Shown here piece after piece: positions 24,097-32,887 of a stretch of 64,000 nucleotides of DNA (positions are counted from its first letter, which is position 1; every line of letters starts with the position of its first letter). The stretch comes from Pontibacter rufus. GTDB lineage: Bacteria > Bacteroidota > Bacteroidia > Cytophagales > Hymenobacteraceae. Where the stretch lies: contig NZ_JADQDR010000001.1 of assembly GCF_015694705.1 (NCBI RefSeq), positions 868,001-932,000 of the forward strand, given 5' to 3'. The notes beneath the pieces are model-generated. The model was given only the letters and a program-made list of their open reading frames with translations, made no database searches and was not told the DNA's origin. Position numbers and translations under genes: made by a program.

Positions 24097-24849
24097 ATGG
24101 CAACAGAGAAGCCTGAAGAAATTAAGCTAACAGATAAGCAACAGCGCTTTGTGCAGGAGTATTGCGTCGACTTTAACCGAACGCAGGCAGCTTTACGGGC
24201 CGGCTATTCTGAAAGAACCGCCTATGCCATTGGGTCTGAAAACTTGAAGAAACCTCAAATACGCGCCGCCATAGACGAGCGTATGAAAGAACTCTCTCTA
24301 ACTGCCGATGAAACCCTGAAAGGCATCTCTGACATCGCCAGAGCCAATCTTAACGAATATTTCAAAGTAGTTAAAGTGCAGACCGCTCCCCGTGTCAAAA
24401 CCCCTCTTGCACAAATCATTGAAAGACTAAAGGCACAGAATGAAGATGCTGACAGTTTTATCATTAGAGCACAGTTGCTAAACCAAGAGGAGTTAGATAG
24501 TGAGTATTTAGATGATGTTGCCAAGAAACAAAAACAACGACGGCTGGACATAATCAGGTTGGAGATAGAGTTGGAGCGTAATCCTGAAGCATATCGGATT
24601 GAATCAGGACCAGAAGAGCTGATAGAGACTGTAGAACTGGACCTGCCAAAGCTAATTCGTGATAAAGAAGCCGGTAAAATCAAGTCAGTAAAGCACTCCG
24701 AGCATGGCCTGAATGTCGAGCTTTACCCGGCAGATGCTGCCTTGCGTGATTTGGCCCGTATCCATGGCTTGTTTGAAAAAGACAACAAACAGGTTAAGCC
24801 AGAATCAAACGTTACCATATTCCAGTTACCTGACAATGGCAGAGGTTAA
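24097..24849 (+). CDS. terminase small subunit
   Basis: The 250-residue protein begins with the Terminase_2 signature 'LTDKQQRFVQEYCVDFNRTQAALRAGYSERTAYAIGSENLKKPQI', the helix-turn-helix that recognises the packaging site. A helical oligomerisation part follows, and a C-terminal portion (about 185-250) would contact the large subunit. It overlaps the large-subunit gene by 14 bp. The packaging site normally lies in or near this gene, so the tRNA-like segment just upstream could be part of it. Confidence 0.9.
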   Translation: MATEKPEEIKLTDKQQRFVQEYCVDFNRTQAALRAGYSERTAYAIGSENLKKPQIRAAIDERMKELSLTADETLKGISDIARANLNEYFKVVKVQTAPRVKTPLAQIIERLKAQNEDADSFIIRAQLLNQEELDSEYLDDVAKKQKQRRLDIIRLEIELERNPEAYRIESGPEELIETVELDLPKLIRDKEAGKIKSVKHSEHGLNVELYPADAALRDLARIHGLFEKDNKQVKPESNVTIFQLPDNGRG

Positions 24850-26362
24850 GATAATCCGTCCACAGCCCGGCTACCAGATGCAGGCGCTTTCCACGCCTGC
24901 AGACATCGCCATCGGTGGCGCTGCGGCCGGTGTCGGTAAAACTTTCTCACTCCTCATGGAACCGCTCCGGCACATTCAAAACCCCAAGTTTGCCGGTGTT
25001 ATCTTTCGTCGTACCTCCCCACAAATCAGGATGTCAGGAGGCCTTTGGGATGCCTCGCAGGAGCTATACTTAGCGGCTGATGGTCTGCCCCGCGATACGT
25101 TCTTGGATTGGTCATTTCCCTCCGGGTCCAGGATAGACTTTGAGCACCTGCAGTACGAGAAAGACAAAAACAATTATCAGGGCTCGGAAATACCGTTCAT
25201 TGGCTTTGATGAGCTGACACACTTCACGGAAAGTATGTTCTTCTACATGCTCTCCCGTAACCGCTCCACTTCGGGCATCAGGCCTTACATCCGCGCTACC
25301 TGCAACCCTGAACCGGATAGCTGGGTAGCCTCCTTTGTCAGCTGGTGGATAGACCAGGACGAACTGTTGCCGGACGGCACGCCCAATCCCAACTTCGGCT
25401 TCCCCATTAAAGAACGTATCGGCAAGCTGCGGTACTTCACCAGCGACAACAACAACTATGTCTGGGGAGATACCCCGCAGGAGGTCAAAGACAAAGCGCC
25501 ACATAAGTTTGTTGACGAGCTGGCCGATACAGCTCCGAAAAGCGTCACTTTTATTCCAGGCTCTATCTTCGATAACAAAAAACTGCTTGAGGTTGACCCC
25601 GGCTACCTGGGTAACCTAATGGCGCTGGATGAGGCCACACAGGCAGCCTTGCTAAAAGGGAACTGGAAAGTGAAGCAGTCAGGTAGTTCACTATTCTTAA
25701 ATGAGCGTATCAATGACCTGTACTCCAATGAACACGTACCCTTAGGCAAGAAATATATAACAGTGGATGCTGCCCGGTTTGGCTCTGACCTGGCAGTTAT
25801 CAAAGTCTGGGATAACTGGCGCGTCATTGATGTGGCATGGTTCGATATATCCAGTACCTCCGACATTGCCAAACAGGTAAAGGCTTATGAAAAACAGTAT
25901 GCGGTACCACGTTCTCAAACCGTCTGTGACGCTGATGGTGTCGGTGGGGGCGTGGTGGATCAGCTGCCGGGCATGAAAAGCTTTGTGAACAACGCCAAGC
26001 CATTGCCGCAGGAAATAGGAGGCAAGAAGGTGGAAAAGCCCAACTACGACAACCTGAAAACGCAGTGTTATTACCATGCAGCCGAAAAGGTTAACAACGC
26101 CATGGCCTTCATTTCACCGGATGTGGCAGACCGTATCATCAGGCATAAGGGTGTAGAAAAAAGGCTCCGGGATTACATCAATGAAGAATTGCGCGCCATA
26201 AGAAAAGGCTCTGCCGATAAGGATGGAAAGAAAAAACTCAACAGCAAAGAGGAGCAGCGCATTATACTTGGTCGTTCGCCCGATTTCGCTGACAGCTTTA
26301 TGATGCGGTCCTTCTTTGACCTGAAACCGACACAAATGCAAAGCAACTTCTTATATACTTGA
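24836..26362 (+). CDS. terminase large subunit
   Basis: I start at the ATG at 24836 (508 residues) because residues further upstream lie inside the small-subunit gene and do not fit the family. The ATPase shows Walker A GAAAGVGKT (28-36), 'FRRTSPQIR' and Walker B 'FIGFDELTHF' (Asp125-Glu126). The nuclease domain has 'ITVDAARFGSDLAVIKVWD', 'VCDADGVGGGVVDQL' and a final 'RSPDFADSF', giving the metal-binding aspartates of the RNase H-like fold. It packages concatemeric DNA into the prohead and cuts it. Portal follows after 1 bp. Confidence 0.95.
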   Translation: MAEVKIIRPQPGYQMQALSTPADIAIGGAAAGVGKTFSLLMEPLRHIQNPKFAGVIFRRTSPQIRMSGGLWDASQELYLAADGLPRDTFLDWSFPSGSRIDFEHLQYEKDKNNYQGSEIPFIGFDELTHFTESMFFYMLSRNRSTSGIRPYIRATCNPEPDSWVASFVSWWIDQDELLPDGTPNPNFGFPIKERIGKLRYFTSDNNNYVWGDTPQEVKDKAPHKFVDELADTAPKSVTFIPGSIFDNKKLLEVDPGYLGNLMALDEATQAALLKGNWKVKQSGSSLFLNERINDLYSNEHVPLGKKYITVDAARFGSDLAVIKVWDNWRVIDVAWFDISSTSDIAKQVKAYEKQYAVPRSQTVCDADGVGGGVVDQLPGMKSFVNNAKPLPQEIGGKKVEKPNYDNLKTQCYYHAAEKVNNAMAFISPDVADRIIRHKGVEKRLRDYINEELRAIRKGSADKDGKKKLNSKEEQRIILGRSPDFADSFMMRSFFDLKPTQMQSNFLYT

Positions 26363-26363
26363 C

Positions 26364-27785
26364 ATGACAACCGAACAACTCAACACCTTATCAGCTGATG
26401 ACCTGATAGCAGAAGTGAAAGCCGCTAAGCCTGATACGCAGTATGAAGAGGGCATGAAGCAGTACGATGTGGCGCAGCACGAAGTAAAGAGCACGGTGCA
26501 CCGGCCAGATAAGCTGTCCCTTATACCCAAGCCTGACAAACTCGATGATGCTGGCAACCCCATTGTGGAGAAGAAATGGACTGCCGTTGCTAAAATTGCT
26601 ATCCCGCTCCAAAAGTTCATTATCCAGCAGCGGGCATCTTTCGCTGTAGGCAATAAGATAACCTTCAAGTCTGATATACCTGATTCCCCTGTGTTCAGTG
26701 CCGCAACCGCTGCCTGGCGTGGCGCCAAAATGCAGTATAACCTCAAAGAGATTGCCCGTAAGCTGATGGCAGAAACTGAGGTGGCCCTGCTCTGGTACTC
26801 CAAGAAAGATGAAAAGGCCGAAGGCGGCGTAAAACTGCGCACCCGCATCATTTCTCCCTCTACCGGTGACAGCCTGTTTCCGGTGTTCGACAAGTATAAC
26901 GACATGATTGCCTTCGGCCGTGGCTATAAGGTAGATGATGAGGAGTACTTTGACCTTTATACCGACACCGAACTGCGGCGCTTTAAAAGTGGCAATGGCG
27001 GGTACGAAGAAATAAAGAAGGTTGATGATGCCGGTAATGAATACGTGGAGAAGCTGCCTTATGGCAAGATTCCCGTTATCTACTGGCGCCAGGAAAAACC
27101 GGAGTGCGACGATGTGAAAGACCTTATCCGTGCCAGGGAGTTCAACCAGTCCGATTTCTTCGACAATAACCAATACTACGGTGACCCCATGCTGTTCATG
27201 AAAGGGTCTGCCGTAAACATGCCGGCAAAAGGGGTGGCCGGCAAAGTATTGGAGGGCTCAGATGATGCCGATGCCAAGTTTCTCACACCTGGCGACTACA
27301 CGGCAGCCCGCAAGCTGGAGTTTGATATGCTGGATGAGGCCATATTCACGCTTACACGTTCGGCCAAGCTGGATGCAGAGAGCATGAAAGGGCTGGGTGA
27401 CCTGTCAGGGGCTGCCATGGACAGGATGCTGATTTCCCCGCACATGGCCGCCAGAGACATGCAGGATGGCGAATTTGGCAGCGGCGTGCAGCGCTGCATC
27501 AACTTCCTGATTGCCGTGTACAGTGAGTTGCTCGGTATAAAGGATGGCGTAGCGGCAGAGCCGCAATTCAGCCTGTTTCGCATCGATGATGCCGGGGAAC
27601 GCATTGATCTAGCCATGAAGGCCAACGGCGGCAAGCCTGTTGTAGACCAGGAAGAATCGATTCGCATGGCCGGCGTTTCAGATTATCCGGAAGATGTGTA
27701 CCGGAAACTGAAAGAGGAGGCAAAGGCAAATAGCGCCGGCAGCGGCACTCCACCTATAGGCAAAACCGGCATGAAAGTCTCATAA
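26364..27785 (+). CDS. portal protein
   Basis: The 473-residue protein follows terminase and has the SPP1 gp6-like portal pattern: 'AKIAIPLQKFIIQQRASFAVGNKI', 'LKEIARKLMAETEVALLWY', 'RIISPSTGDSLFPVFDKYNDMIAFG', and later a long region around 'LSGAAMDRMLISPHMAA'. Twelve copies form the dodecameric channel at one vertex. The C-terminal 40 residues are acidic and low in complexity. The zincin gene starts 1 bp after the stop. Confidence 0.9.
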   Translation: MTTEQLNTLSADDLIAEVKAAKPDTQYEEGMKQYDVAQHEVKSTVHRPDKLSLIPKPDKLDDAGNPIVEKKWTAVAKIAIPLQKFIIQQRASFAVGNKITFKSDIPDSPVFSAATAAWRGAKMQYNLKEIARKLMAETEVALLWYSKKDEKAEGGVKLRTRIISPSTGDSLFPVFDKYNDMIAFGRGYKVDDEEYFDLYTDTELRRFKSGNGGYEEIKKVDDAGNEYVEKLPYGKIPVIYWRQEKPECDDVKDLIRAREFNQSDFFDNNQYYGDPMLFMKGSAVNMPAKGVAGKVLEGSDDADAKFLTPGDYTAARKLEFDMLDEAIFTLTRSAKLDAESMKGLGDLSGAAMDRMLISPHMAARDMQDGEFGSGVQRCINFLIAVYSELLGIKDGVAAEPQFSLFRIDDAGERIDLAMKANGGKPVVDQEESIRMAGVSDYPEDVYRKLKEEAKANSAGSGTPPIGKTGMKVS

Positions 27786-27786
27786 C

Positions 27787-28192
27787 ATGGCAAAGAAACA
27801 AACCCGCCTGCTGCTGAAGGAAATACCCATTCTGCCCAGCATGTTCAAGCTGGACATAGTTGTGTGCACCAGCCTTGAAACCGTTGCCGCATTTTGCCAC
27901 AAAAGGTATGGCGAAACAGAAAGGTGGTATATGGAGAACTTCCACCTCGATTCCTGCTGCACCTTAGACACAACCGTTGCATCAGAACTGAAAGGAGCCT
28001 TACGCACAGTGGTTGTATTAAAGCAGAAGAAGGTGCACATCGTGGCGCATGAGTTGATACATGCCCTTTTGGCACTTAGCGGATAGTATTGGCTATGAGA
28101 TGACCAGTGGCACGCAGGAATGGCAGGCGGTTACGTATGAGTATTTGCTGAAGGAGGCTATGAAAAATGATTATGCGCAAGTGAGTTCATAA
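27787..28192 (+). pseudogene. zincin-like metallopeptidase gene with a one-base frameshift
   Basis: The first frame gives 99 residues with the zinc-peptidase motif HELIH (in 'VHIVAHELIHALL') and then meets a stop at 28086. The next frame continues without a break through 'LADSIGYEMTSGTQEWQAVTYEYLL' to a stop at 28192. Removing one G of the GG at 28071-28072 joins both halves into a 134-residue protein of the shape expected for phage zincins, with a glutamate downstream. It is therefore a mutation, a sequencing error or a +1 recoding event. Neighbours suggest a head-assembly or host-interaction role. Confidence 0.65.
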
Positions 28193-28420
28193 GGCTAAAC
28201 TTAACTGTGCATTTTGCTCAAATTCTGCCACTGCCTGTAGAACACCGTTTGCCGCCTCATACATCTCTTCTTCCAATAGATCCTGCGCCACCTGCTTCAT
28301 AATAGCTGTGCTTTTACCTTCCTGCAGAAAATTCAATGCCGTGCGGCGGAACATTCTTGAGCGCTCCCTAATTGATAGCGCATCAATGCCCTCAAATTGG
28401 CTGTAGACAGAAGCGGTCAT
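28187..28420 (-). CDS. small reverse-strand cargo protein
   Basis: The 77-residue helical protein ('EGIDALSIRERSRMFRRTAL', 'MKQVAQDLLEEEMYEAANGVLQ') is the last gene of a leftward cluster inside the rightward structural operon. Its stop overlaps the end of the zincin gene tail to tail. No family recognised. Confidence 0.5.
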   Translation of the reverse strand: MTASVYSQFEGIDALSIRERSRMFRRTALNFLQEGKSTAIMKQVAQDLLEEEMYEAANGVLQAVAEFEQNAQLSLAL

Positions 28421-28443
28421 AGTTGTTTCTTAACACTGTGGGT

Positions 28444-28650
28444 TTACCTTTTTATGTTTTCAGAATCTATGGGCGCCAGATAACGTGCAACCATGTTGTT
28501 GTTGCCTTCTACTTTGAAAACTCTGACAGGATAAGTGTACCACGTGCCGCTATTATCTACGCAGTTTCCTATTAATTGCCCGTCCGGTGGTAGCTTTTGA
28601 AGTTCCTCAATCAAGTCTTTGACAGTAGGCGCGTATATTGGGCAACTCAT
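28444..28650 (-). CDS. small reverse-strand cargo protein
   Basis: The 68-residue protein begins 'APTVKDLIEELQKLPPDGQL' and continues 'VRVFKVEGNNNMVARYLAP'. The 'T-V-K-D-L-I-E-x-L-x-x-L-P-P-D' opening is widespread among small phage and bacterial proteins of unknown role. The start overlaps the upstream stop as ATGA, so the two are translationally coupled. Confidence 0.6.
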   Translation of the reverse strand: MSCPIYAPTVKDLIEELQKLPPDGQLIGNCVDNSGTWYTYPVRVFKVEGNNNMVARYLAPIDSENIKR

Positions 28651-28820
28651 TGCTTCTTTTCTCCTTCTGCAAATACTGTAGTATAAGCGGGCTCCCGCGC
28701 ATCGCCTTTGTAATGCGAGATGCTCAGGTATACTGTATTCAGCTCCAGACTATACTTTTCAGCAATCAACTCCTTGAGGTCTTCCTCGCTGAACTCTATT
28801 TTGATTTTCTCTTTCGGCAT
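28647..28820 (-). CDS. small reverse-strand cargo protein
   Basis: A 57-residue frame, 'PKEKIKIEFSEEDLKELIAE' then 'VYLSISHYKGDAREPAYTTV', with the ATGA overlap to the next gene. Reads like a small alpha/beta protein. No family recognised; the coupling and spacing support its reality. Confidence 0.55.
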   Translation of the reverse strand: MPKEKIKIEFSEEDLKELIAEKYSLELNTVYLSISHYKGDAREPAYTTVFAEGEKKQ

Positions 28821-28841
28821 GGCTTTATAGTTTTCTGTTTA

Positions 28842-29045
28842 TTACTTAATCTTTTTACAATCTGCATGATAGCGGTCAATCACCTTTTCTATATCAGCGT
28901 CCGGACTGACAAAGACTCTAGTGCCATTGAAGCTGAACCGGATATTCATATCCAGCTGTATCGCTTTCAACTTAGCCAGTATAACGACCTCGCGTAGCAA
29001 CATGCCGATTTTAACTTCTACTGTTAGGGTAAAGGTGCACATCAT
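28842..29045 (-). CDS. small reverse-strand cargo protein
   Basis: The 67-residue product alternates strands ('CTFTLTVEVKIGMLLREVV', 'NIRFSFNGTRVFVSPDADIE') and ends with a basic helix. Two ATG codons in tandem (29040-29045) could start it. It overlaps the previous gene by 4 bp. No family recognised. Confidence 0.5.
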   Translation of the reverse strand: MMCTFTLTVEVKIGMLLREVVILAKLKAIQLDMNIRFSFNGTRVFVSPDADIEKVIDRYHADCKKIK

Positions 29046-29230
29046 CGCTTCACCTCCTCCATTCTCATACTTTCAAGTAGCTTTTTTTCCTGCTGCCTGC
29101 GCTCCACTTCTTTCTGGATTGCCAGGTTGTAGAACTTCTGCTTATTCAGCCTTCCGGCATCTTCTTCAGTCTTTATGAAGTAGTAGCTTTCTTCATCCAG
29201 GTATAGCGAATCCTTTACTGTTTTAGCCAT
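29042..29230 (-). CDS. small reverse-strand cargo protein, first gene of the cluster
   Basis: The 62-residue protein, 'KTVKDSLYLDEESYYFIKTE' with a basic helix 'LAIQKEVERRQQEKKLLES', is the promoter-proximal gene of the leftward cluster. A possible regulatory or DNA-binding role fits its size and charge, and the repeated operators just upstream could be its target. That is inference. Confidence 0.5.
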   Translation of the reverse strand: MAKTVKDSLYLDEESYYFIKTEEDAGRLNKQKFYNLAIQKEVERRQQEKKLLESMRMEEVKR

Positions 29231-29260
29231 GTTTTTACATCGTTTTTATTGTACTAATAT

Positions 29261-29326
29261 ACGGTAAAAGCACCGTAAATACCGTAAATGCGGTGCAAAA
29301 TATTACACTATTTGCATATTTGCAAA
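29261..29326 (-). promoter_or_regulatory. control region of the leftward cargo cluster
   Basis: On the minus strand, TTTG, 20 bp and TATTTTG give a near-consensus Bacteroidota promoter (29326 to about 29300). Downstream of it are two tandem ACCGTAAAT copies (29272-29289, read on the plus strand), a related ACGGTAAA (29261-29268), and GCACCG/CGGTGC half-sites. TTTGCA-TATT-TGCAAA (29311-29326) is a palindrome over the -33 box. Such dense repeats suggest a repressor that keeps the cargo genes silent or on in a chosen state. Confidence 0.5.
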
Positions 29327-29379
29327 CATAGGACGTACTTTTAAATAAATCTTTCCGTAAACTTACACATCCAACCATT

Positions 29380-30021
29380 ATGCCAGCAGAAAGGGCTAAA
29401 GTATTGGCTGCAATTGAGACAAAGCTCAAGGGCAAGTCACTCAGCAAGAACTTTAAGGATAGCATCGCTTCCAAATGGGCTGAAAAGATTGACACTGACG
29501 AAAACATTGATGCTTATATCGATGACCGGGAGGACATTCTACTAGAGGCAAGTTCGGAAGCAGACCGCAGGGCGACAGAGGCGGCGAACAAGGCAAAAGG
29601 TGAGCAGAAAAAAGACGAGGGCACCCCGCCAACGGATTCACCACCTGCGAAACCTAATCAGGAGCCTGACAGTGAAATTGCCAAGCTAACGCAACTGGTA
29701 ACCACTCTGGCAGGAACTGTAAACGCCATGCAGCAGGAAAAGCAGGCACAATCCATTACAGAACGCTTTAAGAAAGACGGACGCCTGAAAGGTGTACCTG
29801 AATTTATGTTCAAAGGCAGGATACCCAGCAAGGACGAGGATTTCGAGACAGCCGTAACCGAGCTGGCAACCGACTATACCGAATTCGCCAAGCAAAACAA
29901 ATTAGCAGCTTTCGGCAACGATGCGCCGCCGCAAGGCCAAACCAAGAATCAAAACGAGGTTTCAGGCGACATGAAAGCGTATCTGGCCAGTAAAAAGCCT
30001 GCACAAGAAACAGCTAAATAA
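29380..30021 (+). CDS. capsid scaffolding protein
   Basis: The 213-residue acidic, mostly helical protein has a central Pro/Gln/Lys-rich linker (about 65-100) and a long helix 'DSEIAKLTQLVTTLAGTVNAMQQEK'. The C-terminal 'FGNDAPPQGQTKNQ' and lysine tail are typical of scaffold tails. Size, composition and position between portal and capsid are those of siphovirus scaffold proteins, which guide shell assembly and then leave. Confidence 0.7.
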   Translation: MPAERAKVLAAIETKLKGKSLSKNFKDSIASKWAEKIDTDENIDAYIDDREDILLEASSEADRRATEAANKAKGEQKKDEGTPPTDSPPAKPNQEPDSEIAKLTQLVTTLAGTVNAMQQEKQAQSITERFKKDGRLKGVPEFMFKGRIPSKDEDFETAVTELATDYTEFAKQNKLAAFGNDAPPQGQTKNQNEVSGDMKAYLASKKPAQETAK

Positions 30022-30038
30022 ATCTAAAGAGCAACATT

Positions 30039-30404
30039 ATGTTAGGAGTTAAAAGAGAAGGCGGTTCATTCCAGCCACTCGTTTGGGAGAACGTGGTAGA
30101 TACGCTCCCTGGCGGATTGATTCTCGACCTGACAGGCTACACACCTGTCAACGGTGTCGTGCCTGCCGGAACAATGGTAGGCAAAGACCCTGCTACAGGT
30201 TTAGGCAAGATTGTAGGTGATCCAGCCGTTGTTGGTGCCCCAACGCCAATCGGCTACACTATCCGTGACACCCCGGCAGAAGAAGGCAACACGCTGGTAA
30301 ACGGTGTGGGCATTTCCGGCACTATCCGCGAAGCTGCACTACCTACCGGGCAGGGCACACTGGCTGCCAGGGTTGCAGCACTGCCACGCATCACACATGT
30401 TTAA
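30039..30404 (+). CDS. head decoration protein (putative)
   Basis: A 121-residue Gly/Val/Pro-rich protein with 'VPAGTMVGKDPATGLGKIVG' and 'GISGTIREAALP'. These small beta-rich proteins next to the capsid gene often bind the capsid surface in trimers or replace its spike. The assignment depends on size and location; there is no diagnostic motif. Confidence 0.5.
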   Translation: MLGVKREGGSFQPLVWENVVDTLPGGLILDLTGYTPVNGVVPAGTMVGKDPATGLGKIVGDPAVVGAPTPIGYTIRDTPAEEGNTLVNGVGISGTIREAALPTGQGTLAARVAALPRITHV

Positions 30405-30423
30405 TTTTTAATGGCGCAAGATA

Positions 30424-31554
30424 ATGGCAGTTAATGTAAATGAAATAATTGAGGATTTCCGTTTAGCGGATGCGCAGGCATTCCTGGATGCATACCCTTT
30501 CAGCGACCTACGCTACGCCAATGTATTCCCTGAGCAGTTCCGCACGGACCTGTCCTGGAAATCCATTGAGGCGTCTACCGGCGCGACCGTTGCCGCCGCC
30601 GTTGTGGCCTTTAATTCGCGGGCGCCCCGTTTCGGACGACCTACGCCGGGCAAAGCTTCCGGCGATATGCCTAAAATTGAGGGTGGCCGCGACAAAACAG
30701 AAACGGACTTTAACGAGTACCGAGCCCTGATGAATGCACTGCAAAGCGTCAACAACGCGGCGGCCCGGGGCAACGTGCTGCAGCAGGTGATCGACTGGCG
30801 CTATGATGATCAGGTGTTTGCCGTGAATGCAGTGCGTGCCCGTTTGGAATGGATGAGCAAGCGCATTGCCTCCACTGGTGGCTATGAGCTGACAGTGGTA
30901 AACAACGAGCAGGGCGTGCAAACCACTACCAAAGTAGATTTCGGTATTCCCGCTGCCCAAGTGGTAGATGCTGCCACGCCGTGGGATACGGAAGGAGCCG
31001 ATCCGATTGCCGACATTCGCACCCGTACTAAAGCGGCCCGCGACAAAGGCAGACGACTGGCTTACATGTTCATGGCGCAAGAGACGTTTGAGGCGCTTGT
31101 TGCCTTTACCAGTGTACAGAAGTTCGCCGCTACCTACGTAGCAAACGCTTTAGGTCTGGAGGCTGTGCCGACGTTGCAGGCCATGAACAGCGCGTTCTTC
31201 GCCCAGGGATTGCCGCAGATTGTCGTATGGGATTCGTCCGTATCCATTGAGGGTAAAGACGGCAGCCAAACAACTGTTTCCGGCTGGCGTCAGGGCAACA
31301 TCGTCTTTTCTGAAACGCCGGTATTGGGCAGCACACAGTACACGCTGTCAGCTGATGAGTATGTGCAGGCAGGCGTGGCGCAGAAAACCAAGTCCGGCAT
31401 TGTGCTGGTAAAAACTTGGGGCATTGAAGATCCTATTACGGTTGTTACTAAAGGCACCGCTTATGCTACGCCGGTACTCAATAACAGCAAGAACATCCAC
31501 ATCCTGCGCACCCTTCCAGCCGCGCCAGAGGATGACGCTGTAGCAGTTGGTTAA
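30424..31554 (+). CDS. major capsid protein
   Basis: The 376-residue protein begins 'VNVNEIIEDFRLADAQAFLDAYPFSDLRYANVFPEQ' and has 'SRAPRFGRPTPGKASGDMPKI', an E-loop-like glycine stretch. Later come 'EWMSKRIASTGGYELTVVNNE' and 'VQKFAATYVANALGLEAVPTL'. The order scaffold, decoration, capsid and the mixed alpha/beta pattern fit the HK97 fold of phage capsids, E-type branch. The tail 'APEDDAVAVG' is acidic. It forms the icosahedral shell. Confidence 0.8.
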   Translation: MAVNVNEIIEDFRLADAQAFLDAYPFSDLRYANVFPEQFRTDLSWKSIEASTGATVAAAVVAFNSRAPRFGRPTPGKASGDMPKIEGGRDKTETDFNEYRALMNALQSVNNAAARGNVLQQVIDWRYDDQVFAVNAVRARLEWMSKRIASTGGYELTVVNNEQGVQTTTKVDFGIPAAQVVDAATPWDTEGADPIADIRTRTKAARDKGRRLAYMFMAQETFEALVAFTSVQKFAATYVANALGLEAVPTLQAMNSAFFAQGLPQIVVWDSSVSIEGKDGSQTTVSGWRQGNIVFSETPVLGSTQYTLSADEYVQAGVAQKTKSGIVLVKTWGIEDPITVVTKGTAYATPVLNNSKNIHILRTLPAAPEDDAVAVG

Positions 31555-31573
31555 ATTCTAAAAGTACCTAACA

Positions 31574-31795
31574 ATGACAAAAGCTAAAGAAGATAAGGCA
31601 AAGACTAAAGTAGCCGATGCTGAATACGACTACGTGGTTATGGAGGGTAAGCAATTCAGGGATATATACGATGTTCAGAAGGGCGTAACAGCGCCTAAGA
31701 TATACAACGCCGGCGATAATGTGAGCGACTTCGAGCAAGACCGCTTAACAGACCTGGTTAACCGCAAGCTGGTAGAGCGCAGAGTTAAGGCGTAA
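31574..31795 (+). CDS. small head-associated protein
   Basis: The 73-residue Lys- and Asp-rich protein has 'DYVVMEGKQFRDIYDVQKGV' and 'LVNRKLVERRVKA'. This looks like the short C-terminal region of head fibre or stopper proteins found behind Bacteroidota phage capsid genes. Overlaps the next gene by 1 bp. Function unknown. Confidence 0.5.
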   Translation: MTKAKEDKAKTKVADAEYDYVVMEGKQFRDIYDVQKGVTAPKIYNAGDNVSDFEQDRLTDLVNRKLVERRVKA

Positions 31796-32115
31796 TGACG
31801 AACCTCGAAGCAGTTAAAAGCACCGTTGGCGCCAATTATCCTTTGGATGCTTCTGTATACATAAAGGCAATGATTGATGCCGGCATAGCGCCTGAAGGCG
31901 TGTACTCGAAAGAGAACGCCAAAGCTGTAGATGTGTGCGCCGCTGCTTTGATTCTCGTGCTCCTCGCTTCTCCTGACCTGCGTGAAGGCTCCTACCAGGT
32001 AACGCTGGCAGACCGAACCAACCTGATGAATGTCCGAAAGGCCCTGCTTAGTAAGTATGGCTTGCAAACAGGCACCGGGCCGGTTATTTCCGGCGCTGCA
32101 ACTTATCTCTGGTAA
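31795..32115 (+). CDS. head-tail connector, DUF6706-like
   Basis: The 106-residue helical protein ('LEAVKSTVGANYPLDASVY', 'VDVCAAALILVLLASPDLREG', 'LADRTNLMNVRKALLSKYGL') has the four-helix layout of adaptor proteins that sit below the portal. I recall this pattern as DUF6706 in Bacteroidota phages. Stop and next start overlap as TAATGG. Confidence 0.65.
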   Translation: MTNLEAVKSTVGANYPLDASVYIKAMIDAGIAPEGVYSKENAKAVDVCAAALILVLLASPDLREGSYQVTLADRTNLMNVRKALLSKYGLQTGTGPVISGAATYLW

Positions 32116-32441
32116 TGGCCTACGAACGCTATCCGCACACGCTGGTATTCAGCAAGGCAGGTACCGAAAGCACGCTGGATGGAAACGGATTTATTGTAGC
32201 CGGTGCACCCGGTGAAACGGTAACGGAGCCCTGCCGGTTTGATGATGCCAATGGCGTTGGCAACAGCACCGTTACCGGCGTGGATAACGAAACTTACCGA
32301 CAGGCGGGCACTATCTACCTGCCGATGTCATCGCTGAATATTCCGGAGCGGGGCATGCAGGTAGAGGTGGTTGATATGTTCAAGGGCCGCGTAGCGAGCA
32401 CCTACCGGGGCCAGCTGCACACAAGCATCAAAGTATACTGA
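32115..32441 (+). CDS. head closure / head-tail joining protein
   Basis: The 108-residue beta-rich protein 'RYPHTLVFSKAGTES' to 'GMQVEVVDMFKGRVASTYRG' fits the small beta-barrel stopper of siphovirus necks (SPP1 gp16-like). Only position and strand pattern support the call; the overlap with its neighbours shows it belongs to the neck block. Confidence 0.6.
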   Translation: MAYERYPHTLVFSKAGTESTLDGNGFIVAGAPGETVTEPCRFDDANGVGNSTVTGVDNETYRQAGTIYLPMSSLNIPERGMQVEVVDMFKGRVASTYRGQLHTSIKVY

Positions 32442-32443
32442 TA

Positions 32444-32887
32444 ATGGCTGTAACCATCAAAGCGGATTTCAACATGGCAGCTATCCAAAAGGAGATAGAG
32501 CAGGCCGTACAGAAATATAAGCAGGAAGTGATACAGGCGTACCGGGATGCTGCTACGGTGTGGATGGAGCGCGCCAGGGAGAAAACGAAGGTACAGGGCA
32601 GTTTTGGCAACATCACTTTCAATCTCCGCTCAAGTATCGGTTTTCTGCTATTGGATAACGGCAGAGAGGTGGCAATAGAATTTGAAACAGTAGGCCCCGG
32701 AGACGCCGGCGCAGCAAAAGGCATGGAATACGCCCGCCAGCTGGCCGGCAGCTATACAGACGGTATAGCGCTTATCTGTGTGGCCGGTGAAGATTACGCG
32801 GCAGCTGTGGAAAGCAAAGGGTACGATGTTATCACAGGCTCCAGCCTTTACATAGAGCAGGACTTAGCGGATTTACTCGAAGGATGA
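32444..32887 (+). CDS. HK97 gp10-like neck protein
   Basis: The 147-residue protein starts with a long helix 'AAIQKEIEQAVQKYKQEVIQAYRDAATVWMERAREKT' followed by 'SFGNITFNLRSSIGFLLLDNG'. Such a helix plus beta-barrel is usual for gp10-like tail-completion proteins, where the RxxI-G motif starts the barrel. It overlaps the next gene as ATGA. Confidence 0.65.
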   Translation: MAVTIKADFNMAAIQKEIEQAVQKYKQEVIQAYRDAATVWMERAREKTKVQGSFGNITFNLRSSIGFLLLDNGREVAIEFETVGPGDAGAAKGMEYARQLAGSYTDGIALICVAGEDYAAAVESKGYDVITGSSLYIEQDLADLLEG

